From NCBI GenBank assembly GCA_016718565.1, contig JADKCZ010000001.1:496001-560000 (forward strand): a DNA stretch of 64,000 bases. Direction: 5' to 3'. Shown piece by piece: positions 34,122 to 41,832 of the stretch. This stretch comes from Anaeromyxobacter sp. (GTDB taxonomy: Bacteria; Myxococcota; Myxococcia; Myxococcales; Anaeromyxobacteraceae). The first letter of the stretch is position 1, and each line of letters begins with the position of its first letter. The notes beneath the pieces are model-generated. The model saw only the letters and a list, made by a program, of their open reading frames with translations. It had not been told where the DNA came from and did not search any database. The position numbers and the translations under genes are program-made.

Positions 34122-37100
34122 ATGAAGGCGGCCGGCACAGCCGTGGCGGACGCGTCCCAAGTGACCGCCTCGCCTGCACTCCTGCGCGATGGGCGCCTGT
34201 CGCCACGGAATCGGGACACGGCCGAGGCGCTCGCGCGACTGGACCTGCACCTGTCCGGTCTGTTCACCACTGGACATGAGCTGCTGCAGGACCTCAGCAA
34301 CCCGGGGGTGTGCTTCTTCGTCGCGCACGCGGGCCGCGAACTTGCGAACGGTCTTGAGCGGATACTCGCCGGCGAGGACGTCGGGGCTGCGCCAGCACCG
34401 ACCGAAGAACAGGTCGCGGAGAACGAGAGCAACAGAGCGCGGATTGCTTCGATGTTGGCCGTTCCTCCCGACCACGCGCTTGTCACGGCCTGGTTCCGGG
34501 TCAGGCGCGTCTTCTCTGCGTCATGCCACTTCGGTGCGAAGCCCTCGCCGTCGAGGCTGCGGCAGACCTATCTCGACTTCAGCGAACTGTTGTACGGCCT
34601 CGTTGGCCCATACTTCGATACGCATTCTGAACTGGACCAACTCGCCGCGATCGAGAATCCCGACCCGGAACATGTCGAACGTGCGCGCCGACTGCTCCTC
34701 CGGCCGCAGCAGAGACGCCACTTCTTCTCGAAACTCGGGCATCCCGGGTGGCTCGAGCCGCTCGCACGCGCGGGAATGTTCAAGTCCCCTCCACCGCTAC
34801 TCGTGAAGCCCGATGGGAGCTGGGCACTGCAGGGATGGCCGGAAGGGCAGTGCCTGCTGCGCCTTGCCGCGGCGGCGCCGGAGCGGGTCGCCGAGATTCT
34901 TCTCGCGCTTCCGAAGGAAAACGACAACCCGGCGGTGGCATCGTGCGTCATCGGTGCCGCGGAGAAGATGCCTGGGCCCATCGCGAGTCGGCTCGTGCCG
35001 GCAGTGATAGCCGCGCTCAAGCAGGAGACCGGCTTCGTAGTCGCCGCGGATGCGATCGCCTTCGTTCGGTACCTGGCTCGGGAAGGGCAGGCGGCTGCGT
35101 TCCGACTTGCTGATGCGCTCCTGTGGTTCAGGAGCGTTCCAGGCGACGCGCGGACGGAGGAGCCGGTATCAAAGAGGAAGCCAGACAACCTTCTCACGAA
35201 GGTCGAGACGCATGAACTCATCGAGTTCGTCGACAGCGTTGTTCCAGCGCTCGAGGCGCTGGATGCAGTATCGACTATCGCATTGCTTGCTCAGAAACTG
35301 AGCCGTGCAGTCGCGCTCGGCGATGCACTCGCGGGTGAAAGCGCGCAGCACTCAGGTAGCACATCGTCATGGTGCGAACGCGTGAAGTCGCGCTCCCAAC
35401 GCGACGACGAGCGAGAGACCATCGCCGTCGCCCTCGCGGGCGCGGCAGCGCGAACTGCGGAGAAGGCGGCGGAAAACGCGCAGGAGGTCTGGTCGTTACT
35501 CGCGGGGAAACACGAGATATTCGAGCGGCTCCGGTGGAGCGTGCTCGCGGGTGCGGGCAACCATCTCCGTGATGAACTGAATGACGTTGTTGGAGGCGAA
35601 CGGCTGCTGGACCCGCCCTTCGGAGGAGCGGAGGCAGCGGCCTTGCTCAGGTCGCAGTTCGTGAACGCGTCGGACGAGGCGAAGGCCGTATTCCAATACG
35701 CTCTTAAACGGGGGCCAGACGCGAACGAAGCGCGGCGGATGGCTGCATGGCGACGCGATCGCGAATCACCGCTGTCGAGCGGCCAGCAGGGTGAAATCTC
35801 CTCCGACGACATCGAGGCGGCAGTACACGATTGGCAGGCTAGGCGAATCAGGTGGTTTCACGATGGGATCCCGCCGGCGCTGCTCCCTCTCGCGAGGCAA
35901 CTCAGCATAAGCCCGTCGGTCCCAAGCGAGGAGCGGCAAGCACTTGACGAAGTCGGTGCCTTCGTCGGGTCCGCGACATGGGTCGGCGCGGATCCGAGTC
36001 CGAGGTCGCCGGATGAACTGAGCAGGATGGCCCCCGACGACCTCCTGTCGTTCCTTCGTGAATGGGAGGGACCAGCCGAGTCGTTCGGGGAGCGTCCTTC
36101 GCGATCCGGCCTGGAGGATGCTCTCGCGACGCTTGCCGCTCGAGACCCGGGGAAGGGGCTCAATATTGTTCGGCGCGGCGTGGATGCGCGCATGGCCCCG
36201 GGATTCTTGTCCGCGTTGTTTGTGGGACTTCAGCGCGCCGGCCCCGAAGCGGAGGTGTCCTGGGACACGCTCCTGGCGATCGCAACCAATGTTGTAGTTC
36301 TGGCGTCCTCACCGGAGAGGCCGGATCCAGACGCCCAGCAGCGATGGCGACACCCTTGGAGGCTGGTCACGGGCACTGCGATTGAGATGATTCGGGTCGG
36401 TGCGCACAAGAACCGAATCCCGACCTCGCTCGCGTCGATGGTCTGGCAATTCGTCTCAACCGTGATGGAATCGCCGCAGGTCTGGGAGACTGCCGGAAAC
36501 GAGTCACGAACAACGATGGACGACGTTCTGAGCGCCGCGCTCAATTCACCCAGCGGATCGGCGGCCTGGGCGCTCTTTGAAGTAGCGCTCTGGGACTACC
36601 GGAACGGGGGAGATGCTCAGGCTGATAGTGGTCGGTCCGAGAGCGAGCATCGATTGGCGGTTGCGGCTCGGCTGGCGCCCCTGCTCGATCGGCTTCTTGG
36701 CTGCGACCGAACCATTACTCACAGTGCGCTCGCCATGGTCGGGCAGTACCTGCCGCAACTGTACCTCATGGTGCCCGAATGGGTGGAGCGGAACGAGGAA
36801 ACGCTTCTCGCCGGCGGACTCCACGATCCGGTATCGAACCCGACGTGGGGAACCTACCTGCTGCGAGGAGGCTTCTTCGATCCGGTATTCCGCCGCCTGC
36901 GTCCCTGGTACGTGCGCGCATGCGAGTCCATTCCCGCGACCAACGAGGGGTCCACGGGGGACCGTCGCTGGTCTGTGCCACGCGCACTCGCAGAGCACGT
37001 GCTCCTGGCAGTCGTGCGCGGACTCGCTAAGGTCGGGGACTCGGATGCCCTCGTGGAGTCCATCTTCCGCCGGGTTTCTTCCGAGTCGAAGTCCGACGTC

Positions 37101-37643
37101 TACTTCGAATTGTTCGCAGCGTGGAGTGAGCCTGACAGCAAGGTCCCCCCCGAGTTCGTTTCGCGTCTCGTCGCGTTCTGGCAGTGGCGCCTAGCCGAGC
37201 TGGAGGCAACGCCGCGGACGCCCGATTCTGAGAAGGAAGCAGACGGTCTCCTGAACTTCCTCTCGAGCTCGTACATCCCGCCGCAGGAGGCGATCTCGCT
37301 TGGTCGGAGAACAGCCATCCTTTCGAGTGCCGACGAGCATAGTCGGCCGCATGCCTGGAATCGCCTTGGTGAGCTTGCCTCCGCGGACGCTGCTGGCGCG
37401 TTCGAGATCCTGGAACTCCTCGTCGAACGAGAGCTGAAGGCGCGCTTCCCATTTCTTCGGCTCGAGCGAATCGGACCCCCACTTCGCGCAGCTCTCGAGT
37501 GCCAGGACGAGAAGGTCCGTGCCCGCGCAGTACACCTGGTCCATCGCCTCGGGGAACGAGGCTTCGAAGAGTTTGGTGCGTTGCTACACGCGGGCCCGGA
37601 GGAGACGGCGGTAGCTGAGGTGGGGCCCTCCGGGAAGACGTGA
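34122..37643 (+). CDS. Large orphan protein of about 1,173 residues, function unknown
   Basis: The ATG at 34122 has GGAG five bases upstream; a TTG at 34098 is an alternative. No ATP-binding or nuclease motif is evident. The chain is mostly helical and looks like repeated HEAT/ARM-type helices. A segment near residue 225 (FFSKLGHPGWLEPLARAGMF, PDGSWALQGWPEGQCLLRLA, LPKENDNPAVASCVIGAA) recalls, from memory only, a family of 1,000-1,300-residue proteins found singly in defence islands. GC is visibly lower than in neighbouring genes, a sign of separate transfer. It stands alone on its strand and its stop codon lies inside the first of three CACGTG palindromes. Confidence 0.75.
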   Translation: MKAAGTAVADASQVTASPALLRDGRLSPRNRDTAEALARLDLHLSGLFTTGHELLQDLSNPGVCFFVAHAGRELANGLERILAGEDVGAAPAPTEEQVAENESNRARIASMLAVPPDHALVTAWFRVRRVFSASCHFGAKPSPSRLRQTYLDFSELLYGLVGPYFDTHSELDQLAAIENPDPEHVERARRLLLRPQQRRHFFSKLGHPGWLEPLARAGMFKSPPPLLVKPDGSWALQGWPEGQCLLRLAAAAPERVAEILLALPKENDNPAVASCVIGAAEKMPGPIASRLVPAVIAALKQETGFVVAADAIAFVRYLAREGQAAAFRLADALLWFRSVPGDARTEEPVSKRKPDNLLTKVETHELIEFVDSVVPALEALDAVSTIALLAQKLSRAVALGDALAGESAQHSGSTSSWCERVKSRSQRDDERETIAVALAGAAARTAEKAAENAQEVWSLLAGKHEIFERLRWSVLAGAGNHLRDELNDVVGGERLLDPPFGGAEAAALLRSQFVNASDEAKAVFQYALKRGPDANEARRMAAWRRDRESPLSSGQQGEISSDDIEAAVHDWQARRIRWFHDGIPPALLPLARQLSISPSVPSEERQALDEVGAFVGSATWVGADPSPRSPDELSRMAPDDLLSFLREWEGPAESFGERPSRSGLEDALATLAARDPGKGLNIVRRGVDARMAPGFLSALFVGLQRAGPEAEVSWDTLLAIATNVVVLASSPERPDPDAQQRWRHPWRLVTGTAIEMIRVGAHKNRIPTSLASMVWQFVSTVMESPQVWETAGNESRTTMDDVLSAALNSPSGSAAWALFEVALWDYRNGGDAQADSGRSESEHRLAVAARLAPLLDRLLGCDRTITHSALAMVGQYLPQLYLMVPEWVERNEETLLAGGLHDPVSNPTWGTYLLRGGFFDPVFRRLRPWYVRACESIPATNEGSTGDRRWSVPRALAEHVLLAVVRGLAKVGDSDALVESIFRRVSSESKSDVYFELFAAWSEPDSKVPPEFVSRLVAFWQWRLAELEATPRTPDSEKEADGLLNFLSSSYIPPQEAISLGRRTAILSSADEHSRPHAWNRLGELASADAAGAFEILELLVERELKARFPFLRLERIGPPLRAALECQDEKVRARAVHLVHRLGERGFEEFGALLHAGPEETAVAEVGPSGKT

Positions 37644-37656
37644 ACCACGTGGTTCA
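37641..37656. repeat. CACGTG-centred palindrome, copy 1
   Basis: TGAACCACGTGGTTCA, perfect 16-bp palindrome whose first three bases are the stop codon of the large gene; followed by AAAATG. Variant of copies 2 and 3. Confidence 0.75.
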
Positions 37657-37714
37657 AAATGGAGCAAACGGGTACAGCCCCGGCGCCGCCAGCGCGCCCG
37701 AGACGACCGTCGCG

Positions 37715-37732
37715 TTGGACCACGTGGTCCAA
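37715..37732. repeat. CACGTG-centred palindrome, copy 2
   Basis: TTGGACCACGTGGTCCAA, perfect 18-bp palindrome followed by AATG. Identical core to copy 3. Confidence 0.8.
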
Positions 37733-37894
37733 AATGCTCACGAGGGGTGTTCACGGGGGCTGTGTCCCGGAGTCACCAGGATTGGGAGCAGGATTCGGAT
37801 CAGGGTTGGGATCAGGCCTGGGCGACGTAACTCCGCGTGAACGCAGCGGCCCGGCCCCGCCGCCAGCGAGCGGCATCGTCGCGACGTGAGGCGC

Positions 37895-37950
37895 GCCACC
37901 AGACCGATCCCTCGCTCTCAACCACGAGATCGGGGGATCGGTCTGGTGGC
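37895..37950. repeat. 17-bp inverted repeat with 22-base loop
   Basis: Perfect arms GCCACCAGACCGATCCC and its reverse complement. No T-run directly after it, so it may be a regulatory structure and not a terminator. Confidence 0.7.
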
Positions 37951-37995
37951 TTGAACTCTTTCGAAGTGAGAGAGGGCGGCGGGGCCGGGCTGTTC

Positions 37996-38013
37996 TTGGA
38001 CCACGTGGTCCAA
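37996..38013. repeat. CACGTG-centred palindrome, copy 3
   Basis: TTGGACCACGTGGTCCAA, identical to copy 2, 281 bases further on, followed by AGTGACC. Confidence 0.8.
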
Positions 38014-38167
38014 AGTGACCAACTGGGTATGGACTGGTAGTGCACAGTCAGGAGTTTCTGACAGTGAAGGTGTGGCGGTGCGGTGCAAGGACGGCGGAAG
38101 GGGAGACGAGTCATTGACGGCGGCGGCGGATCAGTTGGGGCGCTGGGTTGCGAAGCGGTACGTGGCC

Positions 38168-38188
38168 TGTATAGAGACAGTCTATACA
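38168..38188. promoter_or_regulatory. Operator over the start of the ribbon-helix-helix gene
   Basis: TGTATAGA-GACAG-TCTATACA, perfect 8-bp arms; the last A is the first base of the ATG at 38188. Likely autoregulatory site for the ribbon-helix-helix protein, and may contain the promoter -10. Confidence 0.7.
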
Positions 38189-38511
38189 TGACACCTCGCA
38201 AGCCCATAGAGCCGGACGTTCCCTCGACCGAGAAGCTCATGCAGACGTTCCGGATGTCACGGGACCTGGTGACGTTCCTGAAGGGCCAGGCGACGCGGCG
38301 GGGGAGCGACCTGACGGGCTACGTGACGCGGGTGCTGGAAGGGCTGCGGAACCACTTCGGCCTGCCGCCGCCGGCCGCTCGGTTGCTCGACCGGGACCGC
38401 CAGGCCCTCGACCTGGATCCGTACGACTACCTGCTGCACCTGCTCTACGAGCGGAGCATCGCGGTCCGAGAGAAGGGGCCGGGCTTCGACGTGAAGCAGA
38501 CGAAGAGGTGA
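38188..38511 (+). CDS. Ribbon-helix-helix-type regulator, segment 2
   Basis: 107 residues. TFRMSRDLVTFLKGQATRRG followed by DLTGYVTRVLEGLRNHFGLP is a strand-helix-helix DNA-binding core, with a C-terminal helical extension (LDPYDYLLHLLYERSIAV). The ATG at 38188 overlaps a perfect inverted repeat. First gene of the regulator/excisionase/integrase cassette of segment 2; it probably controls the cassette. Confidence 0.7.
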   Translation: MTPRKPIEPDVPSTEKLMQTFRMSRDLVTFLKGQATRRGSDLTGYVTRVLEGLRNHFGLPPPAARLLDRDRQALDLDPYDYLLHLLYERSIAVREKGPGFDVKQTKR

Positions 38512-38516
38512 GCGCC

Positions 38517-38729
38517 ATGGACGACTGGCACGGCGGCATCGAGACGCTCTGGGACGCGCGGGACGTGGCCCGGTACCTCAAGGTCAGCCGGTCGTGGGTC
38601 TACCAGAAGGCGGAAGCCGGGCTGCTCCCCTATCTCAAGGTGGGCGGCCTGGTTCGCTTCGTCCCGGAGCGGATTCGGGAGTTCGCGCACGCATCGGAGG
38701 GCGGGCCTGGCGCCGGGCTCGCGCGGTGA
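38517..38729 (+). CDS. Excisionase-like MerR-fold protein
   Basis: 70 residues. LWDARDVARYLKVSRSWVYQ then KVGGLVRFVPERIREFAHA is the excisionase/HTH_17 pattern. ATG at 38517 with GAGGTGAG upstream, five bases after the preceding stop. Directly precedes the integrase by 21 bases, the usual xis-int order. Confidence 0.8.
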   Translation: MDDWHGGIETLWDARDVARYLKVSRSWVYQKAEAGLLPYLKVGGLVRFVPERIREFAHASEGGPGAGLAR

Positions 38730-38750
38730 GGGGATGAAGGCAGGTGCAGC

Positions 38751-40175
38751 ATGGCGTCTCCGTACCTGAAGCGTGGCACGTGGTACCTGCGGTGGAAGGA
38801 CGACGCGGGGCGCTGGCGCGCCAAGGCCTGCGGCGCGCGGACCAAGGCGGAGGCGCGACGGCTCCAGGGCCAGCTCGAGCGGCGGGCCGAGCGGGTCCGG
38901 CTGGGCGTCGAGGTCGGGCTGCCCGAGGACGGCGGCGGCACGCTCGCCGAGCTGCTCCAGTGGTGGCTCGACACCTACTCGAAGCCGCTCGCCTCACACG
39001 TCACTAACGAGAGCGCGATCCGCGTCCACTTCCTCGGGTCCGAGCTCGCGTCCTTGCCGCTGACGGCAGTGACACCGGGGCGGATCGAGAGCTTCCTGCA
39101 GGCGAAGACCGGCCAGGTCTCGCCCCAGATGGTGAACCATCTCCGCGGCTACCTTGGCCGAGCCTTCAACGCCGCGCGGCGCGCAGGGAGGTACCCGGGC
39201 CTCAACCCAGTTCTCGACGTCCGCAAGCGGAAGGTGCCGAAACGGAAGCCGGACTACCTGCGGGTCCACGAGGTCCCGCCGCTCCTGCGGGCGCTCGACC
39301 CGCGCTGGCGGCCCCTGTTCGCGGCCGCGATCTACACGGGCCTGCGGAAGGGCGAGTTGCTGGCCCTCCGGAAGGCGGACGTCGACCTCCCCCGCCAGGT
39401 CCTCACCGTGGCCCGCTCCCACGAGCGCAGCACGACCAAGGGGGGCCACCAGGACGGGATCCCGATCGCGACCGAGCTGGTGCCGTTCCTGAGGGTGGCT
39501 ATGGCGGGATCGCCGTCCGGGCTGGTCTTCCCGAAGACGGACGGCTCGATGATGCGGCGAGACGTGAACCTCGAGCACACCCTGCGGCGAGCGCTCGGCC
39601 GCGCTGGCGTTGTCGAGAGCTACCGGCACGTCTGCCGGCGGCAGGGCTGCGGCCACGTGGAGCCGGCGCCGGACCAGGAGCAGCGGCGGTGCCCGAAGGA
39701 CGGCAGGAGGCTCTGGGTGAAGCCGGTGGTGCGGCCGATTCGCTTCCACGACCTGCGCCACACGACCGGCAGCCTGCTCATCATGCTGGGCGCGGATCTC
39801 GCGGCGGTGCAGCGCATCCTCCGCCACAGCGACCCGAAGCTCACGACCGAGGTCTACGCACACCTGGCGCCGGAGTACCTGCGGGCTGAGGTGGACCGGC
39901 TGTCGTTCGGACCGGCCGTGCTGGAGACGGTGCCGCCCCTCAACTCCGGGCCTTCGGCCCTACGCTCGGGGCGAACGGTGATGGTGGGCGAGTTTGTTAC
40001 CCGGTTGCTACCCGAACCCGTCCCAGGAAAGAAGAAGGCCGGCAACCCGCGGACGAATCCTGAGGGGCTGCCGGCCTTTAGTCTGGAGCGGGAAACCGGA
40101 TTCGAACCGGCGACCCTCAGCTTGGGAAGCGGCCTCAGGACGTCGCAATGCTTCCAATGCTTCGCAACCTGCTGA
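38751..40175 (+). CDS. Tyrosine recombinase of segment 2, C-terminus read through the att site
   Basis: 474 residues. N-terminal AP2-like arm-binding domain (GTWYLRWKDDAGRWRAKACG), core-binding domain, then catalytic residues: Arg in TGLRKGELL, Lys in TTKGGH, HxxR in FHDLRHTTGSL, His in RILRHSDPKLTTEV and Tyr in VYAHL. An insertion between the first and second boxes (HVCRRQGCGHVEPAP, RRCPKDGRRLW) has cysteines spaced like a zinc ribbon. The C-terminal about 60 residues are encoded by the arm site, the hairpin and att copy 3 (SLERETGFEPATLSLG is the tRNA copy). Integration therefore swaps the 3' end of the gene. Confidence 0.92.
   Translation: MASPYLKRGTWYLRWKDDAGRWRAKACGARTKAEARRLQGQLERRAERVRLGVEVGLPEDGGGTLAELLQWWLDTYSKPLASHVTNESAIRVHFLGSELASLPLTAVTPGRIESFLQAKTGQVSPQMVNHLRGYLGRAFNAARRAGRYPGLNPVLDVRKRKVPKRKPDYLRVHEVPPLLRALDPRWRPLFAAAIYTGLRKGELLALRKADVDLPRQVLTVARSHERSTTKGGHQDGIPIATELVPFLRVAMAGSPSGLVFPKTDGSMMRRDVNLEHTLRRALGRAGVVESYRHVCRRQGCGHVEPAPDQEQRRCPKDGRRLWVKPVVRPIRFHDLRHTTGSLLIMLGADLAAVQRILRHSDPKLTTEVYAHLAPEYLRAEVDRLSFGPAVLETVPPLNSGPSALRSGRTVMVGEFVTRLLPEPVPGKKKAGNPRTNPEGLPAFSLERETGFEPATLSLGSGLRTSQCFQCFATC
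39994..40014 (+). promoter_or_regulatory. Putative integrase arm site, right end of segment 2
   Basis: TTGTTACCCGG followed by TTGCTACCCG, matching 29081-29102 at the other end of segment 2. Lies inside the integrase 3' coding region. Confidence 0.55.
40035..40078 (-). terminator. Hairpin at the right end of segment 2
   Basis: Perfect 10-bp stem AAGGCCGGCA / TGCCGGCCTT with a 24-base loop, two bases from att copy 3. Within the integrase gene on the plus strand; acts for minus-strand transcripts coming out of the tRNA. Confidence 0.6.
40084..40128 (-). repeat. att copy 3: 45-bp 3' half of tRNA-Gly(CCC)
   Basis: Identical to 60565-60609; identity extends two more bases (GC). Junction between segments 2 and 3. 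Confidence 0.9.
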
Positions 40176-40243
40176 ATCTTCACAGCAGGGACGTATGGTC
40201 ACGTCACAGCGGACCCCTAGAAACACAATCCTTCCCAACCCGT

Positions 40244-40266
40244 TTGCTGGACTCCTTGCTGGGCCG
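40244..40266 (+). promoter_or_regulatory. Putative integrase arm site, left end of segment 3
   Basis: Two tandem 12-mer-like units, TTGCTGGACTCC and TTGCTGGGCCG; repeated with one change at 60478-60500. Confidence 0.55.
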
Positions 40267-40281
40267 AGAAGCGGACCAGCG

Positions 40282-40476
40282 GTGTACGTCGTCGATGGTG
40301 GCCGAGACCGGCTCCTTACCGTCCGCGAGGTGGCGGGCCGGCTCCGCGTCTCGACGGCGACCGTGTACAAGCTGGTCAATGGCGGCGAGCTGGCCCACAC
40401 CCGGGTGGCCAACTCGATCCGGGTGGCGCCGGCCGACCTTGAGGCCTACCTGGCAGGCGGGCGGGTGGGGCCATGA
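40282..40476 (+). CDS. AlpA/excisionase-like helix-turn-helix protein, segment 3
   Basis: 64 residues: LLTVREVAGRLRVSTATVYK and NGGELAHTRVANSIRVAPAD, a close relative of the gene at 29134 and in the same position relative to its att. The GTG at 40282 lies after the arm site; in-frame starts further upstream (e.g. ATG 40196) would read through it. Stop overlaps the next gene by four bases (ATGA). Confidence 0.7.
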   Translation: MYVVDGGRDRLLTVREVAGRLRVSTATVYKLVNGGELAHTRVANSIRVAPADLEAYLAGGRVGP

Positions 40477-41420
40477 GCATCTGCCCAGCTCGCCGGGAGC
40501 GGCAGCGCGCCCAGGTGGCCGCCAGGGCGGCCCGGGACGCCGCCGCCGGCGTCGATGCGGCCGGCCGGCGGCTCGATGGCCCTGGCAGCGCCCAGGCGCG
40601 GCTCTGCGCTGGCGGCGGGGGGAGCAGAGGGGCCAGGAAGAGCGCCCGCGGAGGGGAACCCGCTGAAGCCAGGCAGAGAACACCCCAGGGCCTGGGGAAT
40701 CATGATTCCCCAGGTCCCCCAGCAGGGAAGGGGGCCTCCGCCGGAGCCCAAGCTCCTGATTCCGCATCGCCTTCGCCTGCCTCGGCCACGGCCGAGGTGC
40801 CAGGGCACCTCGACGGAGCATTTCCCGGGGATCCCCGGCCCTCGGAAGAATCCAACCACCAGGCACGCCCTAGTCCAGCCCGCGCCGAGGCTCCGCGGAC
40901 CAGATCCCTGCCGGTCAGGCTCACCGTCCAGGAGATCGCCGCCATCGACCGGCTCGCCGCCGAGCGCTCGGTGGAGGAGTCGGCGCGCGACGCCGTGCGC
41001 TCGTCCATGGCCCGGCAGGCCACCATCCTTTCCGAGCTGGCCTCTGGAGGGGTCCCCTTCACCACGGTGGCCCACCGGCTGGCGGCGTTGGCAGGCACAC
41101 CGGCGCCGGTGGACCGGCGACGCCGGCTCGCCAAGCGCCTCTGCAAGCGCCGTATGCGCGCAGTGGCGACCAGTGGTCGCCACGTTCTGGCTGCCACCCC
41201 TGCCCCGGCCAAGAGCCCTTCGTTACGTTCGGTCGAGACCACAGATGCCGCCCAGGGCGGCGAGGAGCAGCAGACCATGGCCCAGCTCGTGAAGCGGACG
41301 ATCACCGAGGAGTACTCCGTCGATGAGGACATCGACGGCATCGACGAGATGGACGACGAGGACGAGGACCTGGAGGAGGAGAGCGACGAGGTCGCCCCCT
41401 CCCGCCGGTCCAAGAAGTAG
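40473..41420 (+). CDS. Low-complexity protein with ribbon-helix-helix-like middle and acidic tail
   Basis: 315 residues, coupled by ATGA overlap to the preceding gene. Residues 1-140 are Ala/Arg/Pro/Gly-rich with little predicted structure. Residues about 143-175 (RSLPVRLTVQEIAAIDRLAA, then ESARDAVRSSMARQ) look like a ribbon-helix-helix. The tail from the ATG at 41277 is extremely acidic (DEDIDGIDEMDDEDEDLEEE) and ends in basic SRRSKK; it has its own GGAG site and may be a separate 47-residue gene. Two perfect palindromes (40691-40714 and 41163-41183) lie inside, so part of the reading frame may not be coding. An overlapping frame on the other strand is less plausible. Confidence 0.5.
   Translation: MSICPARRERQRAQVAARAARDAAAGVDAAGRRLDGPGSAQARLCAGGGGSRGARKSARGGEPAEARQRTPQGLGNHDSPGPPAGKGASAGAQAPDSASPSPASATAEVPGHLDGAFPGDPRPSEESNHQARPSPARAEAPRTRSLPVRLTVQEIAAIDRLAAERSVEESARDAVRSSMARQATILSELASGGVPFTTVAHRLAALAGTPAPVDRRRRLAKRLCKRRMRAVATSGRHVLAATPAPAKSPSLRSVETTDAAQGGEEQQTMAQLVKRTITEEYSVDEDIDGIDEMDDEDEDLEEESDEVAPSRRSKK
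40691..40714. repeat. Perfect 24-bp palindrome
   Basis: Half-site CCTGGGGAATCA followed by its exact reverse complement, centred on 40702/40703. Lies inside the low-complexity reading frame. Confidence 0.75.
41163..41183. repeat. 9-bp inverted repeat with 3-base spacer
   Basis: GTGGCGACC-AGT-GGTCGCCAC, perfect arms; about 95 bases before the possible small gene at 41277. Confidence 0.65.
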
Positions 41421-41439
41421 CCGCTGGCCGGCGGTGAAC

Positions 41440-41475
41440 GGCCCCTCCCGGTGCGGCCTCCTTCCGGGAGGGGCC
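41440..41475 (+). terminator. Terminator-like hairpin
   Basis: Perfect 12-bp stem GGCCCCTCCCGG / CCGGGAGGGGCC, 12-base loop, followed by ACTTAGTT. Ends the transcription unit that starts at 40282. Confidence 0.7.
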
Positions 41476-41539
41476 ACTTAGTTCGCATGTTCGCAGCCGC
41501 GCTCGCGTGCGGCACACCCCGAACGGCACCCCCTGCGCC

Positions 41540-41830
41540 ATGCCCCTCCCAGCTCTCCAGCCCCCTTCCTGCGCCCGCTGCGGCGGTGAGCTGCCCGCCA
41601 CCCTCGCTGGTGTTCCGAAGACCACCACGAGGTACTGCCGCCGCGAGTGCAGGGTCTCCGACGTCCGCGACCGCCGAGCGGCCGCCCGGGAGAACCTGTG
41701 CAGGGCCGTAGCCGAGCTACAGGACGCCCTCCAGGTCGTCCGGCTGGCGCTCCTGGCCCTCGGCCTACCCCGGCCGGAAGGCGCCCCCCAGGCCGCCTCC
41801 TGCGAACTTGCGAACAAAGGTGGGCCCTGA
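41540..41830 (+). CDS. Small zinc-finger-like protein
   Basis: 96 residues. CARCGG and RYCRREC form a C-x2-C...C-x3-C cluster near residues 12-38, as in short treble-clef fingers of phage and island proteins, followed by a helix (ENLCRAVAELQDALQVVRLA). The stop is two bases before the serine recombinase start, so they are probably co-translated; it might assist the recombinase. Confidence 0.6.
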   Translation: MPLPALQPPSCARCGGELPATLAGVPKTTTRYCRRECRVSDVRDRRAAARENLCRAVAELQDALQVVRLALLALGLPRPEGAPQAASCELANKGGP

Positions 41831-41832
41831 CC

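Larger units (their letters stand above)
37733..38167. other. Non-coding region rich in repeats, about 430 bases
   Basis: No supportable gene. It holds three degenerate tandem 12-mers at 37779-37814 (GGATTGGGAGCA, GGATTCGGATCA, GGGTTGGGATCA), a long inverted repeat and the third CACGTG palindrome. Density of structure suggests a regulatory or replication/partition site. Confidence 0.55.
28919..40128. mobile_element. Island segment 2 (about 11.2 kb) with its own integrase
   Basis: Bounded by att copies 2 and 3. Left end: excisionase-like gene (29134). Right end: ribbon-helix-helix gene, excisionase-like gene and tyrosine recombinase, the last reading into att copy 3. A pair of 11-mers (TTGTTACCC.. 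followed by TTGCTACCCG) lies 118 bases inside the left att and 70 bases inside the right att in the same orientation. Cargo is an unknown four-gene operon, nucleotidyltransferase genes, an orphan hicB and a large orphan protein. Confidence 0.8.

Noticed and set aside
37641..38013. CACGTG palindromes as chromosomal parS sites
   Set aside because: The bacterial parS consensus is TGTTTCACGTGAAACA. The flanking bases here (GGACC/GGTCC) differ, and no parAB genes are nearby.
37733..38167. CRISPR array in the repeat-rich region
   Set aside because: The 12-mers are contiguous and degenerate, the palindromes are only three and unevenly spaced, and there are no cas genes. No CRISPR array was seen anywhere in the window.
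40700..41515. Minus-strand frame opposite the 40473 gene, with a Ser-rich acidic-complement sequence
   Set aside because: The Ser-run (SSLSSSRSSSSSS) is the complement of the acidic codons on the plus strand; no ribosome-binding site.
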